Source: Plantactinospora sp. BC1
GTDB taxonomy: Bacteria; Actinomycetota; Actinomycetes; Mycobacteriales; Micromonosporaceae
Assembly (NCBI RefSeq): GCF_003030345.1
Contig: NZ_CP028158.1
Coordinates: forward strand, 3,224,001 to 3,288,000
Direction of reading: 5' to 3'
Length of the DNA stretch: 64,000 nucleotides
Made by a program: the position numbers and the translations under genes. The notes beneath the pieces are model-generated. The model did no database searches, was not told the origin of the DNA, and saw only the letters and a list, made by a program, of their open reading frames with translations. Every line of letters starts with the position of its first letter. Within the stretch, counting starts at the first letter, position 1. Shown piece after piece: positions 1 through 7,820 of this stretch.

Positions 1-906
1 CGGCTCGGCCTACTCGTCGACAGCGGCGACGCGGCCTGCGCCTTCCCGCCCGGCTTCCCCGGCCGGGACGGCGAGCCGGTGCCGCTCATCGTGCGCAAGC
101 GGGACGGCGGGTACGGCTACGCCGCCACCGACCTCGCCGCGCTCCGGTACCGGACCCGGGAACTCGGCGCCACCCGGCTGCTCTACGTCGTCGGGCTGCC
201 GCAGCGGCAGCACTTCGAGATGGTCTACGCGGTCGCCCGGCAGGCGGGCTGGCTGCGGCCACCGGCCCGGGCCGAACACGTCGGCTTCGGGCTGGTCCTC
301 GGTCAGGACGGCCGGAAGCTGGCCAGCCGGGCCGGCGACTCGGTGAAGCTGGTCGAACTGCTCGACGAGGCCGTCGACCGGGCGGCGGCGCTGGTCCGGC
401 AGAAGAACCCCGACCTGACTCCGGACGCGGTGCTCGAACTGGCCCGGGCGATCGGCATCGGCGCGGTGAAGTACGCCGACCTGGCCAGCGACCGGACCCG
501 GGACTACGTCTTCGACTGGGACCGGATGCTCGGGCTCTCCGGCAACACCGCCCCCTACCTCCAGTACGCGCACGCGCGGATCCGCTCCATCTTCCGGCGG
601 GCCGGCCGGGCGGCACCGGAGGGCGTACCGGTCAGGGTGGTCGAGCCGGCCGAGCGGGCGCTCGCGCTCGAACTGCTGGACTTCGGCGCGGTCGTCGACG
701 CCGTGGACCGGACCCTGGAGTTCCACCGCCTCGCCGGTCACCTCCACGCGGTCGCGGTCGCGTTCAGCGGCTTCTTCGAGCACTGCCCGATACTCCGCGC
801 CGAGCCGGCCGTCCGGGAGAGCCGGCTGGTCCTCTGCGACCTGACCGCCCGGGTACTCCGGCAGGGCCTGCACCTGCTCGGCATCGCCACCCCGGACCGG
901 ATGTGA
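1..906 (+). CDS. argS: Arginyl-tRNA synthetase, C-terminal part
   Basis: This is the 3' part of a class I arginyl-tRNA synthetase, which charges tRNA-Arg with arginine in the cytoplasm. The reading frame is open from the first base, so the start and the HIGH motif lie outside the window. The visible part has the end of the Rossmann fold, a KMSKS-type loop reading KLASR at bases 316-330, and the all-alpha anticodon-binding domain, including the FDWDRML and YLQYAHARI segments typical of ArgS. The protein ends in the usual hydrophobic tail (PDRM). It stands alone: a strong hairpin follows and the next genes are on the other strand. Identification is secure; only completeness is limited by the window edge. 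Confidence 0.96.
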   Translation, partial: RLGLLVDSGDAACAFPPGFPGRDGEPVPLIVRKRDGGYGYAATDLAALRYRTRELGATRLLYVVGLPQRQHFEMVYAVARQAGWLRPPARAEHVGFGLVLGQDGRKLASRAGDSVKLVELLDEAVDRAAALVRQKNPDLTPDAVLELARAIGIGAVKYADLASDRTRDYVFDWDRMLGLSGNTAPYLQYAHARIRSIFRRAGRAAPEGVPVRVVEPAERALALELLDFGAVVDAVDRTLEFHRLAGHLHAVAVAFSGFFEHCPILRAEPAVRESRLVLCDLTARVLRQGLHLLGIATPDRM

Positions 907-930
907 CCGCATTCCGGTCGTAGGCGGTGT

Positions 931-981
931 GGCCCGCCCCGGTTCGCCGCCCAAGGGAAGGTGGCGAACCGGGAGCGGGCC
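931..981. terminator. Long hairpin after argS
   Basis: An inverted repeat with arms 931-948 and 963-981 can form an approximately 18-bp GC-rich stem with a one-base bulge and a 14-nt loop. It lies 25 bp after the argS stop and 24 bp after the stop of the leftward gene, so it can serve both converging transcripts. There is no U tract, as is common in actinobacteria. Confidence 0.75.
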
Positions 982-1004
982 GGTCGGGTCACGGAGCGGA
1001 GCGG

Positions 1005-1289
1005 TCAGCGACGGCGCGGGACCCAGTAGAGGATCTGGCCGGTGACCAGCGCCGGATGCGTGTCGGGCAGCGCTTCCAGCGCCCGGACGAGGTGCGCGGC
1101 CAGGTACATCAGCAGTCCCACCCGGTCACCCCGGAAACCGATCAGCAGCGCCAACCGGGCCGGCGCACACGGCCACGGGTCGGCACAGGTCCGGCAGCGG
1201 TACGCCGGCGCCGGCAGGTGCCGGCCGGTCGGGTACCGCCGCCGCATCCGTCGTGCAGCCCGGTACCAGCGTTCCTGCGGCCCGATCAC
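1005..1289 (-). CDS. Small conserved actinobacterial protein, function unknown
   Basis: A 94-residue protein starting with GTG at 1289. I recognise it as a Micromonosporaceae-type conserved small protein that is often found next to XRE/DUF397 genes and is sometimes labelled flavin reductase without good reason. The N-terminus is very basic (RRMRRRYPTGRH). A YRCRTC motif with a further PWPC follows (three Cys in about 12 residues, possibly metal binding), then a hydrophobic middle (LALLIGF, GLLMYLAAHL) and a basic end (WVPRRR). It begins 3 nt after the stop of the upstream small gene, so the two form an operon reading left. No catalytic motif is visible and the function is unknown. Confidence 0.7.
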   Translation of the reverse strand: MIGPQERWYRAARRMRRRYPTGRHLPAPAYRCRTCADPWPCAPARLALLIGFRGDRVGLLMYLAAHLVRALEALPDTHPALVTGQILYWVPRRR

Positions 1290-1292
1290 CTG

Positions 1293-1640
1293 TCACACCC
1301 GCGTACCGTGCCGGGCACGCGTGACTCGTCCCGGCTCCAGCACGCCCGTGCGCCCGTTGCGCGGATGTAAGCGGCTCGGCGCGTCCCGGGCCGGGCGGCG
1401 GTTGTCCCCCCGGTAACGGATCGGCGGGGCCGGCACGTCTTGGGACGACGGCCCCCGGGCCTCGGCACGACGAGCGGCCCGGTAGGTCGCGCCGGTCAAC
1501 GGCGGCACCACCGGCGCGTACGGCATCGGCACCAGGTCGACCGAGTCCGGACACCGCCAGCGGAGGCCACACCGGCAGTACCGCCAGAGCCGACGCCAGT
1601 TCCGGCGGTGATACGGCTTCGTCCCGCGACCGATTCTCAT
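1293..1640 (-). CDS. Small basic Cys-containing conserved protein
   Basis: A 115-residue protein. ATG 1640 is chosen because GGAAGG/AGGG precedes it and similar proteins start MRIGR. An in-frame extension to 1844 has no homologous look. The N-terminal half has a conserved-looking RRNWRRLWRYCRC segment followed by GLRWRCPDSVDLVPMPYAP; the three Cys could bind metal. The C-terminal half is Arg/Pro-rich and probably disordered. It is first in a two-gene leftward operon with the 94-residue protein, divergent from the XRE regulator. In related genomes this pair travels with XRE/DUF397 genes, which suggests a shared regulatory role, but that is inference. Function unknown. Confidence 0.62.
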   Translation of the reverse strand: MRIGRGTKPYHRRNWRRLWRYCRCGLRWRCPDSVDLVPMPYAPVVPPLTGATYRAARRAEARGPSSQDVPAPPIRYRGDNRRPARDAPSRLHPRNGRTGVLEPGRVTRARHGTRV

Positions 1641-1909
1641 GCTGCCCTGCCTTCCGAAGAGAAATCCGACGGTGGAATGTGCCGGAGCCGACGTGCTGGT
1701 TGGCCATTCCGCCACCACCACATCGGTCGGACTTTTCACGTCACCGCGACAGCCCGAGGACCGCGCGGAAATGTTCGGTTCCACCCTGGACGCATAGCCC
1801 CTACGCTGGGAAGATGGCGTGCGTCTATGGATAGCGCTGGCCAATCTCTCAGACGCCTGAATGCCATTGAATAGCCGTGAATAATTGATCTACATCCTGG
1901 GGAATTCTG

Positions 1910-2701
1910 ATGATCGAAGTACCGGAACCACTGGCCGCCTTCATCGTTGTCGAGATCCGCCAGGGCAGGCAGGCGGCCAAGATGACCCAGGAGGCGTTCG
2001 GCCGGTTGGCGAACTTCTCCGCATCCCACGTCAGTGCCGTCGAGAACCGGACCCGCGCCCTGACGATGGACTCGATCGCCGGTGCCGACCGTGCCCTGAA
2101 GACCGGCGGGGTCTACGAACGCCTCGTCGCCAAACTCGGCGCGCCGACCTGGCTGCGCGAGTGGATCGACCACGAGCGCGAAGCAGTCGCCCTGCGCTCC
2201 TTCGAAAACGCCGTGCTACCCGGCCTGTTCCAAACCAAGGCGTACGCACACGCGCTGCTCAGCGGCGCGTTGTTCACCGCCGAACAGGTGCAGCAGAAGG
2301 TTACTGAGCGACTCGACCGGCAATCCATCCTCAACCGCGACGATCCACCCCAGGTCATTGCGATCATCGACGAGTCTGTGCTCCGCCGGGTCATCGGCGG
2401 ACGCGAGGTGATGCGCGAGCAGTTGGCCCACCTACTCAAGCTGGGGACTACTCCCCTGGTGCAGATCCAGGTAGTACCTGCCAACGTCGGGTCGTACCCT
2501 GGACTCGGTGGGCCGTTCGTGGTGGCGACCCTCCCGACCAACGCCGACGTGGGCTACCTGGACAACCAGTTGCACGGGCAGGTGGTCGAGCGGGCCGCCG
2601 ACGTGTTGCAGTTACGCCGCGCCTGGGATGCGATCCGAGGCGGTGCACTAGCGGTCCCGCAGTCGACCGAGTTGATCACGGAAGTGATGGAACAGCTATG
2701 A
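1910..2701 (+). CDS. XRE-family HTH regulator with DUF5753 domain
   Basis: A 263-residue DNA-binding regulator. Residues about 10-70 form an XRE helix-turn-helix (RQGRQAAKMTQEAFGRLANF, then SHVSAVENRTRAL). Residues about 85-260 are the DUF5753 sensor-like domain that occurs with it across actinomycetes, recognisable by VLPGLFQTKAYAHALL, VIAIIDESVLRRVIGG and FVVATLP. Such proteins are usually encoded beside a DUF397 partner and act in developmental or secondary-metabolism control; Streptomyces examples are BldB/WhiJ-type systems. ATG 1910 has a GGGGAA site 7 nt upstream. Its TGA overlaps the ATG of the first DUF397 gene (ATGA), so the pair is translationally coupled. The final codons (ATGGAACAG and after) are copied in front of the later DUF397 genes. 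Confidence 0.93.
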   Translation: MIEVPEPLAAFIVVEIRQGRQAAKMTQEAFGRLANFSASHVSAVENRTRALTMDSIAGADRALKTGGVYERLVAKLGAPTWLREWIDHEREAVALRSFENAVLPGLFQTKAYAHALLSGALFTAEQVQQKVTERLDRQSILNRDDPPQVIAIIDESVLRRVIGGREVMREQLAHLLKLGTTPLVQIQVVPANVGSYPGLGGPFVVATLPTNADVGYLDNQLHGQVVERAADVLQLRRAWDAIRGGALAVPQSTELITEVMEQL

Positions 2702-2889
2702 ACCTGACTAGCGCCCAATGGCGCAAGAGCACGCGCAGCAGCACTAACGGCGGGAACTGCGTCGAGGTCGCCCGCAACCTCCCCGGCATCGTCGCCGTAC
2801 GCGACAGCAAGGACACCACCGGCCCCGTACTCGCCTTCGCACCGACCGCATGGCGGACCTTCGTCAACGAGATCGCACACCGCCCGTAG
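2698..2889 (+). CDS. DUF397 protein, copy 1
   Basis: A 63-residue DUF397 protein. The family signature is clear: an N-terminal W-RKST-RSS segment, NGGNCVEVA, then the VAVRDSKD strand and a C-terminal W-F segment. DUF397 proteins are small partners of XRE/DUF5753 regulators. The ATG overlaps the regulator stop (ATGA), so it is coupled to it. It differs from the other copies mostly at LTSAQ near the start and VNEIAH near the end. As the copy physically coupled to the regulator it is the likely ancestral partner. Confidence 0.92.
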   Translation: MNLTSAQWRKSTRSSTNGGNCVEVARNLPGIVAVRDSKDTTGPVLAFAPTAWRTFVNEIAHRP

Positions 2890-2906
2890 CCAGGGATGGG
2901 ACGGCA

Positions 2907-3098
2907 ATGAACCTGACCGCAGCCGAGTGGCGCAAGAGCACGCGCAGCAGTCCCAACGGCGGAGACTGTGTCGAGGTCGCCCGCAACCTCCCCGGCATCG
3001 TCGCCGTACGCGACAGCAAGGACACCACCGGCCCCGTACTCGCCTTCGCACCAGCCGCATGGCGGACCTTCGTCAACGAGGTCACACACCGCCCGTAG
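2907..3098 (+). CDS. DUF397 protein, copy 2
   Basis: A 63-residue DUF397 protein, the second of four tandem copies. ATG 2907 is chosen because it aligns with copy 1 and follows a GGGATGGGACGGCA leader; the longer in-frame opening at 2850 only runs back into copy 1. It differs from copy 1 at the variable N-terminal residues (LTAAEW), at NGGD for NGGN, and at the end (VNEVTH). The central 40 residues are identical. It is likely co-transcribed with the other copies. Confidence 0.9.
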   Translation: MNLTAAEWRKSTRSSPNGGDCVEVARNLPGIVAVRDSKDTTGPVLAFAPAAWRTFVNEVTHRP

Positions 3099-3115
3099 GC
3101 AAGGATGGAACAGTT

Positions 3116-3307
3116 ATGAACCTGACCGGCCCCGAGTGGCGGAAAAGCACGCGCAGCAGCACTAACGGCGGAGACTGCGTCGAGGTCGCCCGCAACCTCC
3201 CCGGCATCGTCGCCGTACGCGACAGCAAGGACACCACCGGCCCCGTACTCGCCTTCGCACCGACCGCATGGCGGGCCTTCGTCACCGAGGTCACACACCG
3301 TCCGTAG
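3116..3307 (+). CDS. DUF397 protein, copy 3
   Basis: A 63-residue DUF397 protein, third in the array. The leader ATGGAACAGTT before ATG 3116 is one base away from the end of the XRE gene, so this copy most closely preserves the original XRE-DUF397 junction. Changes are LTGPEW near the start and RAFVTEVTH near the end. The core VARNLPGIVAVRDSKD is unchanged, so selection or recent conversion has kept it intact. Confidence 0.9.
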   Translation: MNLTGPEWRKSTRSSTNGGDCVEVARNLPGIVAVRDSKDTTGPVLAFAPTAWRAFVTEVTHRP

Positions 3308-3325
3308 CCAGGGATGGGACGGCAA

Positions 3326-3517
3326 ATGAACCTGACCGGCGCCCAATGGCGCAAGAGCACGCGCAGCAGCCCCAACGGCGGGAACTGCATCGAGGTCGCC
3401 CGCAACCTGCCCGGCATCGTCGCCGTACGCGACAGCAAGGACACCACCGGCCCCGTACTCGCCTTCGCACCAGCCGCATGGCGGGCCTTCGTCACCGAGG
3501 TCACCCAGGGTTCTTAG
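3326..3517 (+). CDS. DUF397 protein, copy 4
   Basis: A 63-residue DUF397 protein, last in the array. ATG 3326 matches the other copies. An in-frame ATG at 3314 would add four residues (MGRQ) because this unit carries one extra A in its leader, making the unit 210 rather than 209 bp. It differs by Ile for Val in NCIEVA and by a C-terminal TQGS in place of THRP, which marks where the duplicated unit ends. A YCII gene follows after about 120 bp with its own ribosome site. Confidence 0.9.
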   Translation: MNLTGAQWRKSTRSSPNGGNCIEVARNLPGIVAVRDSKDTTGPVLAFAPAAWRAFVTEVTQGS

Positions 3518-3636
3518 CGTCGAACGACGGAAGTCCCGTGGAGAAATTTTCTGGCAGGGCGTCGGTTTCGGGACGGGTCGTTCGTAGCACAGGTGACGGT
3601 GGCCGGAGGAGGCCGCCGGAACAAGGGAGTTCTGGG

Positions 3637-4008
3637 ATGACCCGATACCTGATCTCGTTCGACGACGGCGCGATGGACCACATCCCCGCCGGGGAGATGC
3701 CCGACGTGGGCAAGGCCGCGCACGCGGTGATGCAGGAGGCCGTGAACGCCGGCGTGTTCGTGTTCGGCGGCGGACTGGAGCGGCAGCCGGCGAGCATCGT
3801 GGCCACGGACGGGACGGTCACCAACGGGCCTTACCCGGAGACCAAGGCGGTCGTCGGCGGGTTCGTGGTCGTCGACGTGGCCGCACACGAAGAGGCGCTG
3901 ACCTGGGCTGCCAAGATCGCCGCCGCCTGCCGCTGTGCCCAAGAGGTCCGGGAGATCATGCCCGACCCCGAGACCGACGCGATGCTCCGCCAGGCTGACA
4001 GGCGATGA
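3637..4008 (+). CDS. YCII-related protein
   Basis: A 123-residue YCII/DGPF-domain protein. Members adopt a ferredoxin-like fold and are mostly of unknown biochemical role, often encoded near sigma factors. Visible features are the opening strand MTRYLISF, a central GGGLERQP turn, a DGTVTNGPYPETKA segment corresponding to the DGPF signature, and GGFVVVDV. ATG 3637 is supported by AAGGGAG about 8 nt upstream. No sigma factor is adjacent here. It converges on the dynamin-like gene at 4079 with a 70-bp gap and no obvious strong hairpin. Confidence 0.85.
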   Translation: MTRYLISFDDGAMDHIPAGEMPDVGKAAHAVMQEAVNAGVFVFGGGLERQPASIVATDGTVTNGPYPETKAVVGGFVVVDVAAHEEALTWAAKIAAACRCAQEVREIMPDPETDAMLRQADRR

Positions 4009-4078
4009 CGAACCCGTAGCGGATGATCCCGGGGGTCGGGCGTGCGACGACGCGCGGTCTCCGGGCACTGGCCGGAGG

Positions 4079-5635
4079 TCAGGAGATCTCGGCGAGCATC
4101 CCCTCGCAGCTGCGTACCACGACCCGGGCGGCGCGCCGCTGGTCGACGCCGCGCAGCGGGTCCTCGGCCAGCTCCTGCCAGCGGCGTACCGCCGCCGAGC
4201 CGCGCGCCCACAGCTCGTCTCCGGTGACGTCGTGTTCGACGCCGAGCCGGGCCGCCAGGCTCGCCCCGTCCCCGCCGATCAGCCGGTTGGCCTCGGCGGC
4301 CAGCTCCGGGTCGAACCGGAGCTGCCCGCCGAGCAGCGCGGCCGAGAGCCGCAGCTCGCGGAACTCGTGCGCGCCGGCCAGTACCTGTTCCAGCCGGGCC
4401 AGCAGCTCGGCGGCGCCCGGCCGGGGTTCGGCCCGGAGCAGCGACTCCAGCGCCATCAGCACCGCCCGGGCCTTCAGCACCGGGGCGCGGTCGACGAAGT
4501 ACCGGGCCATCGACTCGCGCAGCTCGGTCAGGCCGCTGCGCCGGACCAGCTCGGCGGCGAGCCGGGCCCGGCTGTCCGAGCCGGTCCGGACCAGCGTGGT
4601 CGACAGGCGTACCCCGAAGATGCCGAGCCGGTCGAGCAGCCGGCGCCGGATCTCCACGTCGAGCGGGATCGGGAATTCGGCGGCCAGGAAGCGGTCGGTG
4701 GAGAGCAGCAGCCGGTCCGTCTCCGCCCGGGGCAGCCCGGCCAGCGCGGCCAGCGCGGCGTACTCGGACTCGCTCAGCATCCGGCCGGCGAGCGCGACGA
4801 GCCCGCCGAGCGCGACCACGCTGAGGCAGTGGGCGTTGACCCTCGGGTCGCGGCGGTGCCGGCGGGCGAGCTGCCGGGCGGTGAGCAGCGCGTCGACCCG
4901 GCCGCCGCCGAGTTCGTCCACCCTGGACAGCACCAGGAGTACGTTCACCGGCGCGGCCCGGGCCACCGAGCCCGGCTGCGCCGCCTGGAACGGCCGCAGG
5001 TCGTCCCCGCTGCCGTCCCGGCTCAGATAGAGCACCGCGTCGGCCTCGTGCACGATCCGCTGCACGGTGGCCGCGCCGCCACCGGCACCGCCGACCAGTT
5101 CGGCGTCCCCACCGGCGGTCGGCCCCGCCGCGAGCGCCAGCCGCCCCCGCCCGCCCCCGGCATCCTCGCCGGCCGTCCGATCGTCGGGCCGGTGGCTGAC
5201 CGCCGGAGTGTCGATCAGTACGGCGTGCCGCAGCGCCCGGGTCGGCCACTGCACCACGATGTCGTCGACCTGGTCCCACCGCCCGCCGCCGAGGTCGACC
5301 CGCATCCCGCTGGCGGTACGGGTCACCGCGAGGTCCCGGGGCGCGCCCCCGGCCGGGTACGCGGTGACCCGGGGTTCCGGCCCGTCCTCGTACCAGGTGA
5401 AGACCTGGCGGCCGTCGGCCACCTCGACCGGTGCGACCGCCTCACCCATCACGGCGTTGACCAGCGTCGACTTGCCGGACCGCCAGGGCCCGGCGACGGC
5501 GATCCGCAGCGGCTCCTCGAACCGGGCGAACTGCCGGTGCAACTGCTCCACCGCCCGGGGGTCGTTGCCGTAGACCTCCAGCGCCTCGTGCACCAACCCC
5601 CAGGCCGCCTCGTCCAGCCGACCCACCCGGCTCAC
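4079..5635 (-). CDS. Dynamin-like GTPase, IniC-like
   Basis: A 518-residue P-loop GTPase of the bacterial dynamin-like family. The G1 motif GPWRSGKST is at residues 49-57, a G3-type DTPAVS lies near residue 150, and LSRVDE fits the G4 position. A Gly/Ala-rich insertion (about residues 158-185) sits after G3, and the remaining C-terminal half is predicted helical, as in dynamin stalks. GTG 5635 overlaps the TGA of the upstream GTPase by 4 bp, so the two are coupled. The leftward order IniB-like, longer GTPase, shorter GTPase reproduces mycobacterial iniB-iniA-iniC. Bacterial dynamins remodel or reseal membranes, and two such proteins encoded together often act as a pair. The switch to IniC naming rests on order and domain type. 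Confidence 0.85.
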   Translation of the reverse strand: MSRVGRLDEAAWGLVHEALEVYGNDPRAVEQLHRQFARFEEPLRIAVAGPWRSGKSTLVNAVMGEAVAPVEVADGRQVFTWYEDGPEPRVTAYPAGGAPRDLAVTRTASGMRVDLGGGRWDQVDDIVVQWPTRALRHAVLIDTPAVSHRPDDRTAGEDAGGGRGRLALAAGPTAGGDAELVGGAGGGAATVQRIVHEADAVLYLSRDGSGDDLRPFQAAQPGSVARAAPVNVLLVLSRVDELGGGRVDALLTARQLARRHRRDPRVNAHCLSVVALGGLVALAGRMLSESEYAALAALAGLPRAETDRLLLSTDRFLAAEFPIPLDVEIRRRLLDRLGIFGVRLSTTLVRTGSDSRARLAAELVRRSGLTELRESMARYFVDRAPVLKARAVLMALESLLRAEPRPGAAELLARLEQVLAGAHEFRELRLSAALLGGQLRFDPELAAEANRLIGGDGASLAARLGVEHDVTGDELWARGSAAVRRWQELAEDPLRGVDQRRAARVVVRSCEGMLAEIS

Positions 5636-7716
5636 CCGAGCCCACCCCCGTTCGGGCTGACGGACCCGGACTCCAGGTTGGTGCGCGCGGCGCCGAGGGA
5701 CTGCGCGCCGGCCAGCGCCTGCGCCTTCTCGTAGAGGTCGGCGAGGCGTTTCATCTCCAGCGCGATCCGGCGCTGCCGCTGGTCACGCTCGGCCGCGTCG
5801 GCCTCGGCCGCCTGCTTCGCGGTCCGGAACGACCGCACGATGCCCTCCTGCAACTCCTCGGTCAGCGCGGTGAAGTGGTCCCGGAGCATCCGCTGCACCT
5901 GTCGGGCGGTGTCCTTGCAGTCCTTGCTCAGCCGGAGGAAGAAGTCGTCGACGTGCCGCTGGGTCGCCGTCTTGACCGCCGCCTGCCGGCGTTTGAGCAG
6001 CGACTTTCCCTCGTCGCGGACGCTCTTGCCGCCGAAGAGCGCGCCGGCGCCGAGCGAGATCGGGTTGATCAGCGGCATCCCGGCCAGCGTGGTGGCCAGG
6101 CCGAACATCAACACACCGCCGTACGAGCCGCGCAGGCCGGTGACGAGCTTCTGGGTCCGGGTGAACTTCTCCACCGTCGGCTGCTCCATGATCTGGATCC
6201 GGTCGCTGAGGTTCTCCGGTACCCGTACCGACCAGCTCGGCAGTGCGTCGAAGCCGTACCGGTCGAACTGGCTGGCGACCCGGTTGGCGATCCAGCCGCA
6301 GCGCTCGGCCAGCCAGGCGTAGTTCGCCTCCGCCGCGTCGGTGAGGTTCTCGGTCAGCCACTCCTGGAAGGTGTCCCAGCCGGTCAGCGGGTCGGCCTTG
6401 TCGAACGCCTCGTCCACCTTGCGCAGGATCTGCCGGGTACGGTCGCGCAGGTCGTACTCGACGTCGGAGATCAGGTCCGCCATCTCGTCGTTCAGGGTGT
6501 TCTGCCAGCGCACCGAGCAGCGGCGCAACTCGTCCACCTCGCGCTGGGCCGCGTGCAGCTTCGTGATCGGGCCGGACCGCTCGACGTCGATTTCCTTCGC
6601 GACCGCGAGTTCGGCGCGGAGCGGCGCCGCGAGCTGTTCGAGTACGGTCCGGGCGCTGTGCGCCACCGCCGCCCGGGCCAGCGCGTCGGCCTTGCCGGCC
6701 TGGTCGCGCTTGATCCGGTTGAGCAGTTCCGGGAAGTGGGACTCGGCGTTGAGCTGCTTGTCGTTGCTCCGGGCCGCCTGTAGGCGCAGCGTCGCGGAGA
6801 CCGGGATCAGCGCCGCCGGTACGCCCGCGTCGGCCAGGTGCTGCCGGTTGCGCTCGACCACCGTACGCCAGTGCGGCACCAGGTCGATCTTGCTCTGCAC
6901 CACGGCCAGGTTGGCGTGCGACTGCGCGATGTGCAGCAGCAGGTTCAGCTCGGCGACCGAGAGTTCCCGGGTCACGTCCGAGACCAGCAGCACCAGGTCG
7001 GCCTGGTTCGGGGTGGCGGCCGGACTGATCGCCCGACCCGGGTCCGTGCCGTCCACCCCCGGCGTGTCGACGAGGACGAGCCCGGAGGCGAGCAGCGCCC
7101 GGGGAATGCCGATCTCGGCGTGCTCCAGCCCACCGCCCGGGCGTCGCCGCAGCGTCCCGCCGCCGCCGACAGTACGCCCACCGCCGTCCGCCGAGCCGGC
7201 CGGTACGTCGCCGATCCCGCCGCTGCGGCCGCTGATCCGCGCCACGATCTGCTCGATCGGTACGGCGATCCGCTGCGCCGGGCCGGGCACCGCCGTGCCG
7301 GGGCGCGCACCCGGCAGGGGCTGGCCGGCCGGACCGGTCCGCTCCGGTGGCCCCGGTGGGGCGTCTCGTCGCCGGCCGGCGGGGTGCTGCGGATCGGAGC
7401 CGTCCACCGGCCGCCCCAGCTGCTCCGGTGCCTGCGGGGGGCTCCAGACCAGCGCGGCGGTCGGCGCCTCGGCGTGCCCGACCACGGTCGGGATGGTGGT
7501 GCTGATCCCGTCTCCGACCGGGCAGACCGAGGCGTTGAGCAGGGCGTTGACGAGCTGGCTCTTGCCCTGCTTGGGTTCGCCCACGATCAGCACCCGCAGC
7601 CTCGGGTCCAGCAACTGGGCTCGTCGACGCCGAAGCCAGGAGATCAGGTCGCCCCGACCGTGCGCGCCGGAAACCCGCACGATCTCGTCGAGTACGTCAA
7701 GCCAACTGGGCGCCAT
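5632..7716 (-). CDS. Dynamin-like GTPase with membrane hairpin, IniA-like
   Basis: A roughly 694-residue bacterial dynamin-like GTPase. The P-loop GEPKQGKSQ is near residue 46, switch-I threonines follow (GISTTIPT), then G3 DTPGVDG near residue 218 and G4 QSKID. A Pro/Gly/Arg-rich insertion of about 70 residues separates switch I from G3 and looks disordered. A long helical region follows. Around residues 545-590 a hydrophobic hairpin (GVLMFGLATTLAG, INPISLGAGALFGG) fits the membrane-inserting paddle of this family. The end is a coiled-coil-like helix. Start is ATG 7716 or the adjoining GTG 7719; neither has a good ribosome site. It is coupled to the second GTPase downstream and separated from the IniB-like gene by a perfect hairpin. 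Confidence 0.87.
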   Translation of the reverse strand: MAPSWLDVLDEIVRVSGAHGRGDLISWLRRRRAQLLDPRLRVLIVGEPKQGKSQLVNALLNASVCPVGDGISTTIPTVVGHAEAPTAALVWSPPQAPEQLGRPVDGSDPQHPAGRRRDAPPGPPERTGPAGQPLPGARPGTAVPGPAQRIAVPIEQIVARISGRSGGIGDVPAGSADGGGRTVGGGGTLRRRPGGGLEHAEIGIPRALLASGLVLVDTPGVDGTDPGRAISPAATPNQADLVLLVSDVTRELSVAELNLLLHIAQSHANLAVVQSKIDLVPHWRTVVERNRQHLADAGVPAALIPVSATLRLQAARSNDKQLNAESHFPELLNRIKRDQAGKADALARAAVAHSARTVLEQLAAPLRAELAVAKEIDVERSGPITKLHAAQREVDELRRCSVRWQNTLNDEMADLISDVEYDLRDRTRQILRKVDEAFDKADPLTGWDTFQEWLTENLTDAAEANYAWLAERCGWIANRVASQFDRYGFDALPSWSVRVPENLSDRIQIMEQPTVEKFTRTQKLVTGLRGSYGGVLMFGLATTLAGMPLINPISLGAGALFGGKSVRDEGKSLLKRRQAAVKTATQRHVDDFFLRLSKDCKDTARQVQRMLRDHFTALTEELQEGIVRSFRTAKQAAEADAAERDQRQRRIALEMKRLADLYEKAQALAGAQSLGAARTNLESGSVSPNGGGLG

Positions 7717-7758
7717 CACCGCACCAAGTGTGCCGGTTGCGCCGGAATTATCAAGAGG

Positions 7759-7798
7759 ACCGAAGGCCGGACCGTGGGACCACGGTCCGGCCTTCGGT
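7759..7798. terminator. Perfect 19-bp hairpin between IniB-like and IniA-like genes
   Basis: Arms 7759-7777 and 7780-7798 are perfectly complementary with only GA between them, giving in practice a 17-bp stem with a small loop. It lies 22 bp after the IniB-like stop and about 40 bp before the GTPase start. On the leftward transcript it could end most messages after the first gene, or act as a processing or stabilising element so that IniB-like protein is made in excess over the GTPases. Confidence 0.75.
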
Positions 7799-7820
7799 GG
7801 GCCTCACGGACTTCCCGCGC

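Larger units (their letters stand above)
2687..3517 (+). repeat. Tandem array of four DUF397 gene units, period 209-210 bp
   Basis: Four near-identical units begin at 2687, 2896, 3105 and 3314. Each starts with an 11-12 nt block of the form ATGGRACRG followed by two or three bases, then the ATG of a DUF397 gene. In unit 1 this block is the last codons of the XRE gene (Met-Glu-Gln-Leu-stop). The tail of the XRE gene was therefore carried along in each duplication and now supplies the upstream leader of copies 2 to 4. Units are almost identical through the middle and differ mainly in the first 35 and last 25 bases. Confidence 0.95.

Noticed and set aside
907-1004. tRNA or small RNA after argS
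   Set aside because: The fold is a single long hairpin without cloverleaf features; a terminator explains it.
1641-1844. Upstream extension of the small basic protein to 1844
   Set aside because: No resemblance to the family start and no ribosome site; ATG 1640 has one.
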